NCBI GenBank assembly: GCA_028285205.1
Contig: JANQQA010000145.1
Span: forward strand, 1-49,837
Length of the DNA stretch: 49,837 bases
Source: Bythopirellula sp.
Lineage (GTDB): Bacteria > Planctomycetota > Planctomycetia > Pirellulales > Lacipirellulaceae
Direction: 5' to 3'
The position numbers were made by a program, and so were the translations under genes. The notes beneath the pieces are model-generated. The model did not search any database. It was given only the letters and a program-made list of their open reading frames with translations, and was not told where the DNA came from. Below, piece by piece: positions 19,051 through 28,041 of this stretch (the stretch's first letter is position 1; the number at the start of each line of letters is the position of its first letter).

Positions 19051-19117
19051 GTTTGGAATCTATTCTCATCTATCGATTATGGCGTTTATCTTCAGTTGAT
19101 CACGGGAGGGCCTCTGT

Positions 19118-20230
19118 ATGGCTGCACAACGTACCACCACCAATGCTCGATGCCTGGCTCGCCGCCAACGCGCTCACCGAATCGGCTTCACACTGGTAGA
19201 GCTACTGGTGGTGATCGCGATCATCGGAGTGTTGGTGGCACTACTGCTTCCGGCCGTCCAATCGGCTCGCGAATCGGCCCGACGGAGCCAATGCCAATCG
19301 CAGCTGAAGCAATTAGCGCTGGGGTGCTTGAACACACACGACGTCGCCGGACACTTCCCAACGGGCGGTTGGGGTTGGTTTTGGACGGGCGATGCCGATC
19401 GCGGGTATGGCGAAGAGCAGCCGGGCGGCTGGATCTACAACATCCTGCCGTTCATTGAACAAGCACAACTTCATCAGCTCTCCAGCGATGGGCAGCCTGA
19501 TGTGATCACGCCACAGCAACGCGCTGGCGCCGCGCGGATCATTGAGACCCCGTTTCCACTGATCGTCTGCCCGTCGCGCCGAGGCACCACGACACACGCT
19601 ATCAACCCCAACTTGGTAAACAATTTTTTCAACGCCGACCCGCCGGCCGAAGCTGGACGAGCCGACTACGCGGCGAATTCGGGTACCTGGTATAACCAAG
19701 GCGGTCCAGAAAACAGTCCCGGCGGTGGACCAAGCACTCTCGATGACTCGGATTTTCGCTGGCTGTTTCTAATGCTGGAACGCCGCAACAACGGTGATCG
19801 ACTCGATGGAATCATGCATCAGAGATCCGAAATATCGGTCGCCCGAGTCACCGATGGCACCTCGAACACCCTGATGATCGGCGAAAAGGCACATAATGCT
19901 GAGCAATACGAAACGGGAGAATCCGGCGGCGACAACGAGACTTGGTGCACCGGTTTCAACAACGACGTCTATCGTGGCATGATTGGGATCTACCGCGAGG
20001 GCCGAGCTGTACCTGCCGCGTGGTTGCCGATCTCGGATGTGGAACAAGTTCGCCAAATCAGGGACAGTGCAGTCTTCGGCCGGAATTTCGGCTCGGCACA
20101 CGCGGCCGTCTGGTATGCCGCGCTTTGTGATGGCAGTGTACACGGAATCAGCTACGACGCCGATCCGCTTGTCCTGAAGAGCCTAGCTAACCGGGCAGAC
20201 GGCGGCGTTGTCGACTTCGAACAACTATAG
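19118..20230 (+). CDS. DUF1559 domain protein (type II pseudopilin-like)
   Basis: A 370-residue protein. The pilin-like motif [16 protein letters not shown] (from residue 22) leads into a hydrophobic helix, then [17 protein letters not shown]. The H-X9-DG tail is present ([12 protein letters not shown]), followed by an acidic end. The ATG is backed by GGGAGGG at 19104-19110, eight bases ahead. It has its own promoter-like element at 19042-19050. It converges on aceK with a 63-base gap. It belongs to the same family as 2058-3104 but is not a recent copy: apart from the pilin block and tail the sequences differ. Its partner system (a T2SS- or pilus-like assembly) is not in the window. Confidence 0.88.
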   Translation: MAAQRTTTNARCLARRQRAHRIGFTLVELLVVIAIIGVLVALLLPAVQSARESARRSQCQSQLKQLALGCLNTHDVAGHFPTGGWGWFWTGDADRGYGEEQPGGWIYNILPFIEQAQLHQLSSDGQPDVITPQQRAGAARIIETPFPLIVCPSRRGTTTHAINPNLVNNFFNADPPAEAGRADYAANSGTWYNQGGPENSPGGGPSTLDDSDFRWLFLMLERRNNGDRLDGIMHQRSEISVARVTDGTSNTLMIGEKAHNAEQYETGESGGDNETWCTGFNNDVYRGMIGIYREGRAVPAAWLPISDVEQVRQIRDSAVFGRNFGSAHAAVWYAALCDGSVHGISYDADPLVLKSLANRADGGVVDFEQL

Positions 20231-20293
20231 CCAGGCGCTGGGGCATCATTCGCACGGTAATGACAAGTTGATGGTGCGGATCGTCCAGAGGTC

Positions 20294-22039
20294 TCAGCGA
20301 CACCGGCAGAGCCGTTTGGACTCGGCGTAGGGAGGAACGTGAAATAGTCGGTCCTCGGCGATCTGCCGCTTGATCTGATTCCAGTAGTCGGCTTCGAACA
20401 GCTCTCCGTGGTGCTCGACGAGCAAGTCCTTCAGTCGAGGCGGCAGTCCGAGGAAGTCGATGAACTCCTCGGGAAAGATATCGTTGGGGCCGACGCCAAA
20501 CCATGGCTCTGCAGCGATTTCGTCGTCGTAGTTGCCAGTCTGAGGTATCTTGCGAAAGTTGCATTCCTCCACCAGGCAAACTTCATCATAGTCGTAGAAC
20601 ACGACTCGTCCGTTGCGGGTGACGCCAAAGTTCTTGGGTAGCAGATCGCCCGGGAAGAGGTTGGTCAGTGCGAGGTCCTTCATTGCTTGACCGTAATCAA
20701 GAACAGCTCGGCTGGCAGCCTGATCATCAACTTGCTGAAAATACACGTTCAGCGGCGTAACACGTCGTTCCGCGTAGCAATGCTTTACAACTACCTCGTC
20801 GCGTTTCACGTCAACCGTGCGCGACGCTTGTTGAACCAAAACTTCCAGCAGTTCTTCCTTGAAGCGAGCACGCTGCAGGACCAGGTACTCATACTCCTGC
20901 GCGTCGACGAGTCGACCGGCGCGATCGTGCCGGAAAATGAGATGGTACCGATCAATGACACCCTGGCGACTGACTTCTTTTGGATAATCGAAATGGTCGC
21001 GGATCACTTTGAATACGACCGGATAGGTTGGCCGCGTGAACACGATCATCACCATGCCCCGATTTCCCTCTGCAATTTGATACAGGTCGTCAGTGCGAGC
21101 CAGGTGGCGTAGGGCGTTGCGATACAACTCGGTCTTGCCGTGCTTGTTGTAGCCCAGCGAGATGTAGATTTCCGCGACCCGCTTACGCGGAATCAGCGAG
21201 TGGATGAATTGCACGACATCGTAAGGGCGAAACACCTCGACCTGAAAGTAGGAGCGAGTAAAGCTGAACAGTAGGCTCACGTCATTTTCTTCGAGGAGGA
21301 CCGCCTCGACGTGAGGCCCGCGATCGTCGTTGGTGAAGCAAAGCACGACAGGGAGCACACCATCTTTTCGAGCCGCACGACCCATGAGATAGGCATGCTC
21401 ACCCCGATAGAACACTGTCTTCGCAACCTCGGCATCGCAGACGGTCGCGTCTTCCCCACGGGCTTTGAGTTCAGATTCGATCCGCTTCGCAACCAGCACC
21501 GCGTCCTCGCTGGTCACCTCCGACGGCAGGAACAGTTCTGGATGATCCGCCAGTATCTTGCAGATCAGTTCCTCGGTCGTCTCAGCATGGTATGAGCGGT
21601 ACACACTCTGCTGAGACGGCGTGGGGGGTTTCGTGTAATCGGTTTGGACAAATTCGATCTCTTCGTCAATTCCCACCGTGCTAAACACGCGACGCGTGAC
21701 CGAGTTGTAGAAAGTCTCGGCTAGTTCCCAGTCGTCGCGCTGGCTGATCATGCCTGAGTAGACGGCCTTGACACCGATCCACGTGAGCCGCGACTGAATC
21801 CTCTCGGCCAGTTTCTCGCGCACTTCGATGAGCAGTTCCTCAAGCACCTGACTACGAACGTCGAGCCGCTGCCGTGCGTCTGCATGCAGGCCCTGCCAAT
21901 CTCGTCGGGCAAACCTCTGCGTGGCCCGCCGAGTGATACCGCGGAAGGTGTTGTGAAACCTTGCAAACGCGTCGCGGATCAGTCGCGCAACGTCGTTGGC
22001 GATCCGACTAGTCGAGGGCGGTTTGTCGTGCATCTCCAT
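20294..22039 (-). CDS. aceK: Isocitrate dehydrogenase kinase/phosphatase
   Basis: A 581-residue protein, close to the E. coli AceK length. It carries the AceK kinase/phosphatase features: the ATP-site lysine in VVFKVIRD, the LFPGDLLPKNFGV block and the metal-binding YDYDE pair that replaces DFG. The N-terminal helical regulatory half is also AceK-like. The enzyme reversibly phosphorylates isocitrate dehydrogenase, diverting isocitrate to the glyoxylate shunt. It is divergent from the fused malate synthase/isocitrate lyase, so this is an aceBAK set with aceBA fused and aceK turned round. The frame is open further upstream. The ATG at 22039 is chosen for length; another Met lies two codons on. 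No strong ribosome site is visible. Confidence 0.93.
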   Translation of the reverse strand: MEMHDKPPSTSRIANDVARLIRDAFARFHNTFRGITRRATQRFARRDWQGLHADARQRLDVRSQVLEELLIEVREKLAERIQSRLTWIGVKAVYSGMISQRDDWELAETFYNSVTRRVFSTVGIDEEIEFVQTDYTKPPTPSQQSVYRSYHAETTEELICKILADHPELFLPSEVTSEDAVLVAKRIESELKARGEDATVCDAEVAKTVFYRGEHAYLMGRAARKDGVLPVVLCFTNDDRGPHVEAVLLEENDVSLLFSFTRSYFQVEVFRPYDVVQFIHSLIPRKRVAEIYISLGYNKHGKTELYRNALRHLARTDDLYQIAEGNRGMVMIVFTRPTYPVVFKVIRDHFDYPKEVSRQGVIDRYHLIFRHDRAGRLVDAQEYEYLVLQRARFKEELLEVLVQQASRTVDVKRDEVVVKHCYAERRVTPLNVYFQQVDDQAASRAVLDYGQAMKDLALTNLFPGDLLPKNFGVTRNGRVVFYDYDEVCLVEECNFRKIPQTGNYDDEIAAEPWFGVGPNDIFPEEFIDFLGLPPRLKDLLVEHHGELFEADYWNQIKRQIAEDRLFHVPPYAESKRLCRCR

Positions 22040-22232
22040 AGGTCGTTGTGCGCGGCCAGAACACACCGGAACTGCCACGTCCGCTGCTGAACATGTCGGA
22101 GGGAACTCTACGCCTCTCCAAAAAACAGCACGCATCTCTGTGGCGCCTAACGTGGGACATTCTAACCAATGCTCTCAAAAGCGCCGACAGTTGGAGCAGA
22201 TCGCGCGGATACGCTCACAGTGTTCTGACTCG

Positions 22233-22252
22233 ACGAAGGTTGCGACCTTCGT
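22233..22252. promoter_or_regulatory. Inverted repeat, candidate operator
   Basis: ACGAAGGT (22233-22240) and ACCTTCGT (22245-22252) are perfect eight-base arms around TGCG. It lies midway between aceK and the fusion gene, a plausible operator for both. The bound protein is unknown. Confidence 0.5.
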
Positions 22253-22269
22253 GTGCAGATTCGCACACG
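22250..22269. promoter_or_regulatory. Second inverted repeat, candidate operator
   Basis: CGTGTGC (22250-22256) and GCACACG (22263-22269) are perfect seven-base arms around AGATTC. The left arm overlaps the end of the previous repeat, so the two structures are mutually exclusive. Confidence 0.5.
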
Positions 22270-22456
22270 CGTGGCCTTGCAAGCGCGCGGCGCCAACCCT
22301 GACACTGTTCGCTCTATTGGACGGCAAGCGTTTTCGACATGGGCTGACATAAGCCGCAGTGCAGCTACGAGGATTCGAGCTGTGCGGCATCCGATTTGCT
22401 GAAGTGTTCGAGTCGACGATGCTTCTACGGCTGTATCTGGTCAAGGAGATGGATAA

Positions 22457-25400
22457 ATGAGCGCCCCGTCGAAAGATTCAACAGCTTCCTCCGCTGGCAG
22501 TTTCAAATTGCCTGGACTCACCATTCGCGACGATCTGAGAAACACTTACTCTGACGTCTATACCCCCGACGCGCTGGCCGCCTTGGCGGCCATGGCCAAG
22601 TTCAATCACGATCAGAAGCAGCTGATGGCCACTCGCATTGCGCGCCGAGCGAGGCGCTTCCGCGACCAGGAGCACATTCGCTTTCTTGATGCCGACTCAC
22701 TGATCCCTCGGACCCAGATCCGGGTACAGGACGCACGGGATGGAAAGTTCGTGGGATCGGAGATTCCGGCCGACCTCCAGCGACAGTGGATTCAAGGCAC
22801 CGGTCCGGCTGCGAAACCGAACGCACCGACAGAATCCAGCATTCGAAACGTCGCTTACGCGCTGCTTTCTGGTGCCGACGGCTGGATGTTTGATGGTGAG
22901 GATGCCCTCGGCCAGATCGACTGCATGTCACTCGACAACCAGCGCAACCTGAAGCTGGCGATCCACAAAGACAAGATCTTTATGGATACGGCACGCGAAG
23001 TGGCTGACGAGATGAACACCTGGGCGCGAGCTTTTCACGGCCATGGCACCATCCAGGACTGGAAGAAGCAGCTGGACTTCACGACGAGAATCTTCCGCGC
23101 GCGAGGTCTACACCTCGACGATCGGCATATCCGCGACGAACAAGGAAGGCCGTTCTCGGCGTCAATCGTCGATCTGACGCTTTACGTGACCAACAATTAT
23201 CGGCAGCTTCAGCGAGAGGGCTCGTCGATCATCCTCTATTTGCCCAAGATTCAGACGGCCGAGGAAGCCGCGTTGTGGAACGAGATGCTACTCGCTCTGG
23301 AAGGCTATCTCGGCCTAGTTGCGGGCACGATCAAAGTCTATGTGCTCGTGGAACAGCTTGAAGCCACATTTCAGCTGATGGAGATTCGCGCCGCGCTGGG
23401 TGAGCATTTCGTCGGATACAACACAGGCCGATGGGACTACATCAACAGCGTCGCCGACGCACTTGCTTGGAACAAGGACTTTATCAACGCCAATATCGAC
23501 GCGATCACAATGACGTATGGCTACATGCGAAACTACGAAGATCGCGTACGTCGCGCGGTGACCACGCCGGACAGTTTGGGAAGATACGCGCTGTGGCAAG
23601 GAGGCATGGAGCCAAACATCCCGGTCGGCTCGCAACAAGGTGTGGCCAACAGCATGGCGAAAGCTGTGGCTGGGGCGGAACGCGAACAACGAGAAGGCGC
23701 CAGCGGTAAATGGGTCGCCCACTGGAAGATGGTGCACATTGTCCGGCCTGTCTGGGAGAAAGTCGGAGAGGACAACCAGCTAGGGCGCGAATTCCCGCGA
23801 TTGACCTATACCCAGGCGGACGCCGATGGCCTGATGCTCTTAGAGGATGCACCTCGCACCATTCGCGGAGCGCGCGACCTACTCAGCGTCGGATTGCAAT
23901 ACGGGAACGCCTTCGGACAGGGCTTCCAGGCCGCAGCGCTCAAGCCGGCGGACTTTTTTGGCAACGAAGACGTGCTGTACCTCATGGAAGATGCAGCAAC
24001 CGGTGAAATCCGACTCAGCATCCTCTGGGAATGGGTCCACAAAGGCGCCAAGCTTACCGAGGACGACCCTCACACGGGTGCCAAAGCGGGCGATCTCTTC
24101 ACGGTTGATGTGTTTCGCCGCTTACTAACCGAGGAGTTCGGCAAGCTGTTGGAAGCGAGCGGCAGAGATGTGCATACGATCTCAAAGTCGACCACCCTGC
24201 CGATCGCACGCGCGATCGTCGAGGCGTACGTGATCGACGGAACCAAGGCCCCGTGGTACATCGATCTCTTGAACCTCAACCTCAACAACCACGACCTGCG
24301 CGTTGCATACGATCGGATTCAGCAATACATGTGCAGTTTCAAAAGCGACGGGACGCGAATTACGGAGAACCTTGATACAGCACGCGCCTTGGAGAGCAGC
24401 GAAGCAGACTTGTTCGATGATCAAGTTCGCGAAATCAAACAGTGGCAGCAAAGCCCGCGATTTAAGCACGTGACCCGACTGTATGGACCGCGTCAAGTGG
24501 CCGAGCAGCGCGGGACGGTTTCGCAGGACTACTCGATAGCTAAAACAGCAGCGGAAGGAATGTACGCACGCTTGCGCGAGTTGTTTCTCGGCAAACAAGC
24601 GATCACCACTTTCGGACCTTATTCTCCCGGCCAGGCGGTCGTGATGAAACGGATTGGCATCGAAGGCATCTACCTGGGCGGCTGGGCGACTTCCGCCAAG
24701 GGATCCATCGATGAAGATCCCGGGGCCGATCTGGCCAGTTACCCGCTCAGTCAGGTTCCCGACGAAGCGGCGCCCATCGTGCGCGCGTTGCTCACCGCGG
24801 ACAAGAATCAGCAGTTCACCCGTACGCGGCTGACCGAGGACCAGCTGGCGAGAACTCCGAAGTACGACTATCGGCCGTTTATCATCGCCGATGCGGACAC
24901 CGGACACGGTGGCGACGCACACGTCCGAAATCTGATCCGCCGCTTTGTCGAAGTAGGCGTGCCCGGCTACCACATCGAGGATCAAAAACCGGGCTGCAAG
25001 AAGTGCGGTCATCAAGGGGGCAAGGTGCTGGTCCCGGTGGATGAGCAGATCAAGCGACTCAACGCGGCTCGCTTCCAACTCGACGTGATGAACGTACCGG
25101 GTATCATCGTCGCGCGCACAGATGCGGAGGCGGCAACTTTGCTGGACGGAAAAGGCGATGAGCGCGATCAGCCGTTCATCCTTGGCGCGACCAGGGTTGT
25201 CGACCTACCAAGCTGGCGGTCGGCGTACCTCGCTATTCTGAAGAGACTCAACGAGCTGGGTGTCCAGGAGATCTATGGACATCTGTTGTATAAGCTCCCC
25301 GACCGTGACTACGAAATGGCCAACACGTGGCTGGATAGAGTAGGCATTTTCTCCATGATGGAGGAGTTGCTTCAACGCCATCGACGAGACCGCCTGCTTC

Positions 25401-26683
25401 CGGTCGACGCGATTCTCAGCGAGGTATCTAACAAGTTCGTCGAGTCATGGGAGTCGCAGGCAGGACTCAAGACATTCCAGCAAGCGGTGGCCGACGCGAT
25501 GACCTTCCACATTGATGAGGGTCAGCAATTTGAGATGACGGTCGACCAATGGCTCACGTGGTCCCAAGCTGTGGGCCATCACGAAGCTCGTGCACGAACC
25601 CAGTCTATGGGATTGAACATGGTGTGGGATTGCGAGCTGGGCCGTACCCCTGAGGGATACTTTCCCGTCCAAGGTGGCATTGACTACGCCATTGCCAAAT
25701 CCTTGGCGGTAGCACCGTTTTGCGACTTGATTTGGATGGAAACAAAGACTGCCAACTTGGCCGATGCCAGGCAGTTCGCCGAGGCGATCCACGCTGTGTA
25801 TCCCGATCAAATGCTGGCCTACAATCTCTCCCCATCATTTAATTGGGATACGACGGGCATGACTGATGACCAGATGCGCGAGTTTCCTCAGGAACTCGGC
25901 AAGCTCGGCTTCGTGTTCAACTTTATTACCTACGGCGGACATCAGGTCGACGGCATGGCAGCGGAAGAATTCGCTACCGCACTGAAGCAGGATGGCATGT
26001 TGTCACTGGCCCGCTTGCAGCGGAAACTGCGACTGGTCGAGTCGCCTTACAAGACGCCGCAAACGCTCGTGGGTGGTCCTCGTTTGGATGGTGCGCTGAT
26101 GGCGTGCTCCGGGCGCACCGCAACTACCGCCGCGATGGGCAAGGGGTCTACGCAGGTGCAACACCTCGTGCAGACCGAGGTGCCTGTGCGGCTCTTGGAC
26201 GAATGGCTCGAGCTGTGGAAACAGAGCTATGAGACGCTCAGTCCGCTTCGCGCTCAGCTGCGGCCGCATGCTGCCGGCTCAGATCTGTTGGAGTTGAGTG
26301 TTCTCGATTCGTGCGAATTTAAGAAAGCTGGGATAATTCTCGCTCCCATTAAGGATCACAGAGGCAACAACATTCTATCCATCCGCTATTTGGAGACCTA
26401 CGACGGTGAATTTCGACGCAAACGCCTGATGACGTTGCTGCATCTGTTTTTGATTCACCGCTACAAGGCCGCGTCGGTCCACTATTTGAGTCCCAACGAA
26501 GACAATCAACGACAGTCCGTTCGCATGCAGGAACTGGGCATATTCGACGACGTGCAGACAGAGGTAGGGCACATTATCGTTGCTGCCGTGAACGCCGAAC
26601 GGATCGCCGAACTATTGAACCCAGACCGTATCGAGCTGGCGAAGCTGATCGGCAAGGGCCAAGCCGAACTCGCAGCCCATTGA
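22457..26683 (+). CDS. Malate synthase-isocitrate lyase fusion protein
   Basis: 1408 residues joining both glyoxylate-shunt enzymes. Residues 1 to about 620 are malate synthase A-like: [13 protein letters not shown] (262-274), GRWDYI (324-329) and MEDAA (510-514), whose Asp corresponds to the catalytic base. Residues about 645-1240 are isocitrate lyase: [21 protein letters not shown] (811-819), the KKCGH signature (848-852) and SPSFNW (1125-1130). A C-terminal segment of about 150 residues (from about 1245) resembles the extra domain of ICL2-type lyases. All key motifs are intact, so both activities are expected. Together they turn isocitrate and acetyl-CoA into succinate and malate, possibly with channelled glyoxylate. 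AAGGAG lies eight bases before the ATG. The lone frame has no internal stop, so the fusion is real in this sequence. Confidence 0.94.
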   Translation: MSAPSKDSTASSAGSFKLPGLTIRDDLRNTYSDVYTPDALAALAAMAKFNHDQKQLMATRIARRARRFRDQEHIRFLDADSLIPRTQIRVQDARDGKFVGSEIPADLQRQWIQGTGPAAKPNAPTESSIRNVAYALLSGADGWMFDGEDALGQIDCMSLDNQRNLKLAIHKDKIFMDTAREVADEMNTWARAFHGHGTIQDWKKQLDFTTRIFRARGLHLDDRHIRDEQGRPFSASIVDLTLYVTNNYRQLQREGSSIILYLPKIQTAEEAALWNEMLLALEGYLGLVAGTIKVYVLVEQLEATFQLMEIRAALGEHFVGYNTGRWDYINSVADALAWNKDFINANIDAITMTYGYMRNYEDRVRRAVTTPDSLGRYALWQGGMEPNIPVGSQQGVANSMAKAVAGAEREQREGASGKWVAHWKMVHIVRPVWEKVGEDNQLGREFPRLTYTQADADGLMLLEDAPRTIRGARDLLSVGLQYGNAFGQGFQAAALKPADFFGNEDVLYLMEDAATGEIRLSILWEWVHKGAKLTEDDPHTGAKAGDLFTVDVFRRLLTEEFGKLLEASGRDVHTISKSTTLPIARAIVEAYVIDGTKAPWYIDLLNLNLNNHDLRVAYDRIQQYMCSFKSDGTRITENLDTARALESSEADLFDDQVREIKQWQQSPRFKHVTRLYGPRQVAEQRGTVSQDYSIAKTAAEGMYARLRELFLGKQAITTFGPYSPGQAVVMKRIGIEGIYLGGWATSAKGSIDEDPGADLASYPLSQVPDEAAPIVRALLTADKNQQFTRTRLTEDQLARTPKYDYRPFIIADADTGHGGDAHVRNLIRRFVEVGVPGYHIEDQKPGCKKCGHQGGKVLVPVDEQIKRLNAARFQLDVMNVPGIIVARTDAEAATLLDGKGDERDQPFILGATRVVDLPSWRSAYLAILKRLNELGVQEIYGHLLYKLPDRDYEMANTWLDRVGIFSMMEELLQRHRRDRLLPVDAILSEVSNKFVESWESQAGLKTFQQAVADAMTFHIDEGQQFEMTVDQWLTWSQAVGHHEARARTQSMGLNMVWDCELGRTPEGYFPVQGGIDYAIAKSLAVAPFCDLIWMETKTANLADARQFAEAIHAVYPDQMLAYNLSPSFNWDTTGMTDDQMREFPQELGKLGFVFNFITYGGHQVDGMAAEEFATALKQDGMLSLARLQRKLRLVESPYKTPQTLVGGPRLDGALMACSGRTATTAAMGKGSTQVQHLVQTEVPVRLLDEWLELWKQSYETLSPLRAQLRPHAAGSDLLELSVLDSCEFKKAGIILAPIKDHRGNNILSIRYLETYDGEFRRKRLMTLLHLFLIHRYKAASVHYLSPNEDNQRQSVRMQELGIFDDVQTEVGHIIVAAVNAERIAELLNPDRIELAKLIGKGQAELAAH

Positions 26684-26787
26684 GTTGGAAGAAACGCCCG
26701 CGCTACAACGCTGTGGATCACAATGAAACTACACATTGACCGACGTAAGCATCACGCGGGCGTAGCGATGCTAAGCGGGAGTTATTC

Positions 26788-26807
26788 GGTGCCGTCAGAT
26801 CGGCACC
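26788..26807 (+). repeat. Hairpin just ahead of the DUF6489-like gene
   Basis: GGTGCCG (26788-26794) and CGGCACC (26801-26807) are perfect seven-base arms around TCAGAT. The hairpin ends nine bases before AAGGAG, close enough to influence ribosome access. No T-run follows. Confidence 0.5.
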
Positions 26808-26828
26808 ATGCATTCTAAGGAGCCTTGC

Positions 26829-27086
26829 ATGAAAATCACAATCAACGTTGAGTGCACACCTGAGGAGGCGCGACGGTACATGGGTCTACCCGACGTGGCC
26901 CCTATGCAGGAGGCCATGCTGAAGGAGATGCAGCAGCAGATGATGGCCAACGTCAAAAGCATGCAGCCCTCCGAGATGATGAAAGCTTGGCTCCCAATGG
27001 GCCTTAATGGCTGGCTCGACATGCAAAAGAACCTCTGGACCCAAATGACCTCAATTGCGGGCAATAAAGACGACGACCAAAAGTAG
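26829..27086 (+). CDS. Small DUF6489-like protein
   Basis: An 85-residue soluble protein. The start is fixed by AAGGAG (26817-26822) six bases ahead; an upstream in-frame ATG would add seven residues before that site. The opening MKITINVECTPEEARRYMGLP resembles DUF6489-type proteins, which is a recollection of the family. The rest is Met/Gln-rich and helical, with QEAMLKEMQQQMMAN and a Trp-rich C-terminal patch, somewhat phasin-like. No enzyme motif is seen. It lies 145 bases after the glyoxylate fusion, and might relate to acetyl-CoA/PHA carbon storage, which is speculation. Confidence 0.75.
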   Translation: MKITINVECTPEEARRYMGLPDVAPMQEAMLKEMQQQMMANVKSMQPSEMMKAWLPMGLNGWLDMQKNLWTQMTSIAGNKDDDQK

Positions 27087-27492
27087 TCGGCGTCCGAATC
27101 GAGTGGTTCTCAATCGAGACAAACCGCGCAAGACGCAGCTCGGTTGCTGTCATCTGTGGTGCCCAGAACAAATCCATGCACGGTCAGTCTGTTTGACATG
27201 GTGATGAGTAATGCTTCGACTTCGATGAATGCATGATTGCTTGCCTGCTCCAGGGCGCACTCGCCAAACACAAAGCATTTGGAATTTGGCGCTGCGCCGG
27301 CGTCGGGTCCGGCGGCAGGTACTGCCCCAACCACTTAGCCGCCAACAACCAATACAATGCCCTCTGACCTAGCCTTTTGGCCTCGGCAGCGTAGTGTTAT
27401 GATGGCCGAAATTCTTTGCTGAGTGGCATTGATCCTCCAGGCGAATACGTTGCGCACGCCGTACCTGGAAGACTTCTACACAGGTTCACATT
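27087..27492. other. Intergenic stretch before the Hsp70 operon
   Basis: About 400 bases. A 74-codon minus-strand frame (27110-27334) has no recognisable motif and is not called. TTGGCC (27377-27382) and TATGAT (27398-27403) could be a promoter for the DUF2760 gene, but the 15-base spacing is short. No RNA gene was seen. Confidence 0.4.
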
Positions 27493-28023
27493 ATGCGATT
27501 GTTGTTAGCTATCCAGTGCTTCGTGAAAGTGCTGTTTGATTCTAGTTTTGGCGACAAAGTCAGACAACTGACTGAGGGCGACGCTGTTCCGTCGTCGCCG
27601 CAGCCAAAGGCGCCGGAGGTCTCGCCGTCGCCGCCACCTGGACGGAGCGAGGCGATCGCGTTAGTTGCGGCGCTGCAGCGTGAGGCAAGGTTCGTGGACT
27701 TAGTCACCGAGTCGCTTGATGGCTACTCCGATGCGCAGATTGGAGCCGCCGCGCGGGAGGTCCTGTCCAACTGCGGCAAGGTGCTCGACCGGGTGTTCGC
27801 GCTCCGGCCGGTGGCGGAAGTCGCGGAAGGCGAATCGATGCAAGTGCCAGCAGAGTACGACACGGGCCGCGTGCGGATTACGGGCAACGTTTCGCAGCAG
27901 CCACCATTCTCGGGCAAGCTCGTCCACGCTGGTTGGGCGGCAACACAGTGCGAATTGTCATCGTGGACCGGAAGTGCTGCCGCTGCCTTGGTCGTGGCTC
28001 CGGCGGAAGTGGAAGTCGGTTAA
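27493..28023 (+). CDS. DUF2760 domain protein
   Basis: A 176-residue protein. Residues 33-50 are a Pro/Ser linker. The rest is the DUF2760 core: ALVAALQREARFVDLV, ARAVLSNCGKVLDR-like helices and GKLVHAGW near residue 140. DUF2760 genes are known next to Hsp70-like genes, as here, where the next starts 18 bases on. No catalytic motif is seen. The N-terminal hydrophobic stretch (about residues 1-17) could be a membrane anchor but is short. A co-factor role for the ATPases is likely from context but untested. The ATG at 27493 has no clear ribosome site. Confidence 0.82.
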   Translation: MRLLLAIQCFVKVLFDSSFGDKVRQLTEGDAVPSSPQPKAPEVSPSPPPGRSEAIALVAALQREARFVDLVTESLDGYSDAQIGAAAREVLSNCGKVLDRVFALRPVAEVAEGESMQVPAEYDTGRVRITGNVSQQPPFSGKLVHAGWAATQCELSSWTGSAAAALVVAPAEVEVG

Positions 28024-28041
28024 TTCGAACAAGAGTTGGAT

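Larger units (their letters stand above)
18353..19117. other. Long non-coding stretch with TGCAAAA repeats
   Basis: More than 700 bases hold no credible gene. Open frames on both strands are short and lack motifs. The region holds the upstream side of the sulfatase gene (minus) and the promoter of the DUF1559 gene (plus). Between 18731 and 18880 several TGCAAAA-type words form two inverted repeats and one direct repeat, listed separately. A small RNA or regulatory region is possible. Confidence 0.5.
22040..22456. other. Divergent control region of aceK and the aceBA fusion
   Basis: About 417 bases with no credible gene. Two inverted repeats overlap by three bases (22233-22252 and 22250-22269). 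A strong ribosome site for the plus gene lies at the right end. No clear -35/-10 pair was found. Any shared regulator would bind here. Confidence 0.55.

Noticed and set aside
24182-25078. Minus-strand 298-codon frame inside the malate synthase/isocitrate lyase gene
   Set aside because: Long antisense frames are common in this GC-rich DNA; the plus frame carries all the enzyme motifs.
26695-26762. CGCCCGCG and CGCGGGCG arms after the glyoxylate fusion
   Set aside because: The arms are perfect but 52 bases apart with no T-run, so a terminator cannot be supported.
27110-27334. Minus-strand frame of 74 codons before the DUF2760 gene
   Set aside because: No start context, no motif and a biased composition; nothing supports translation.
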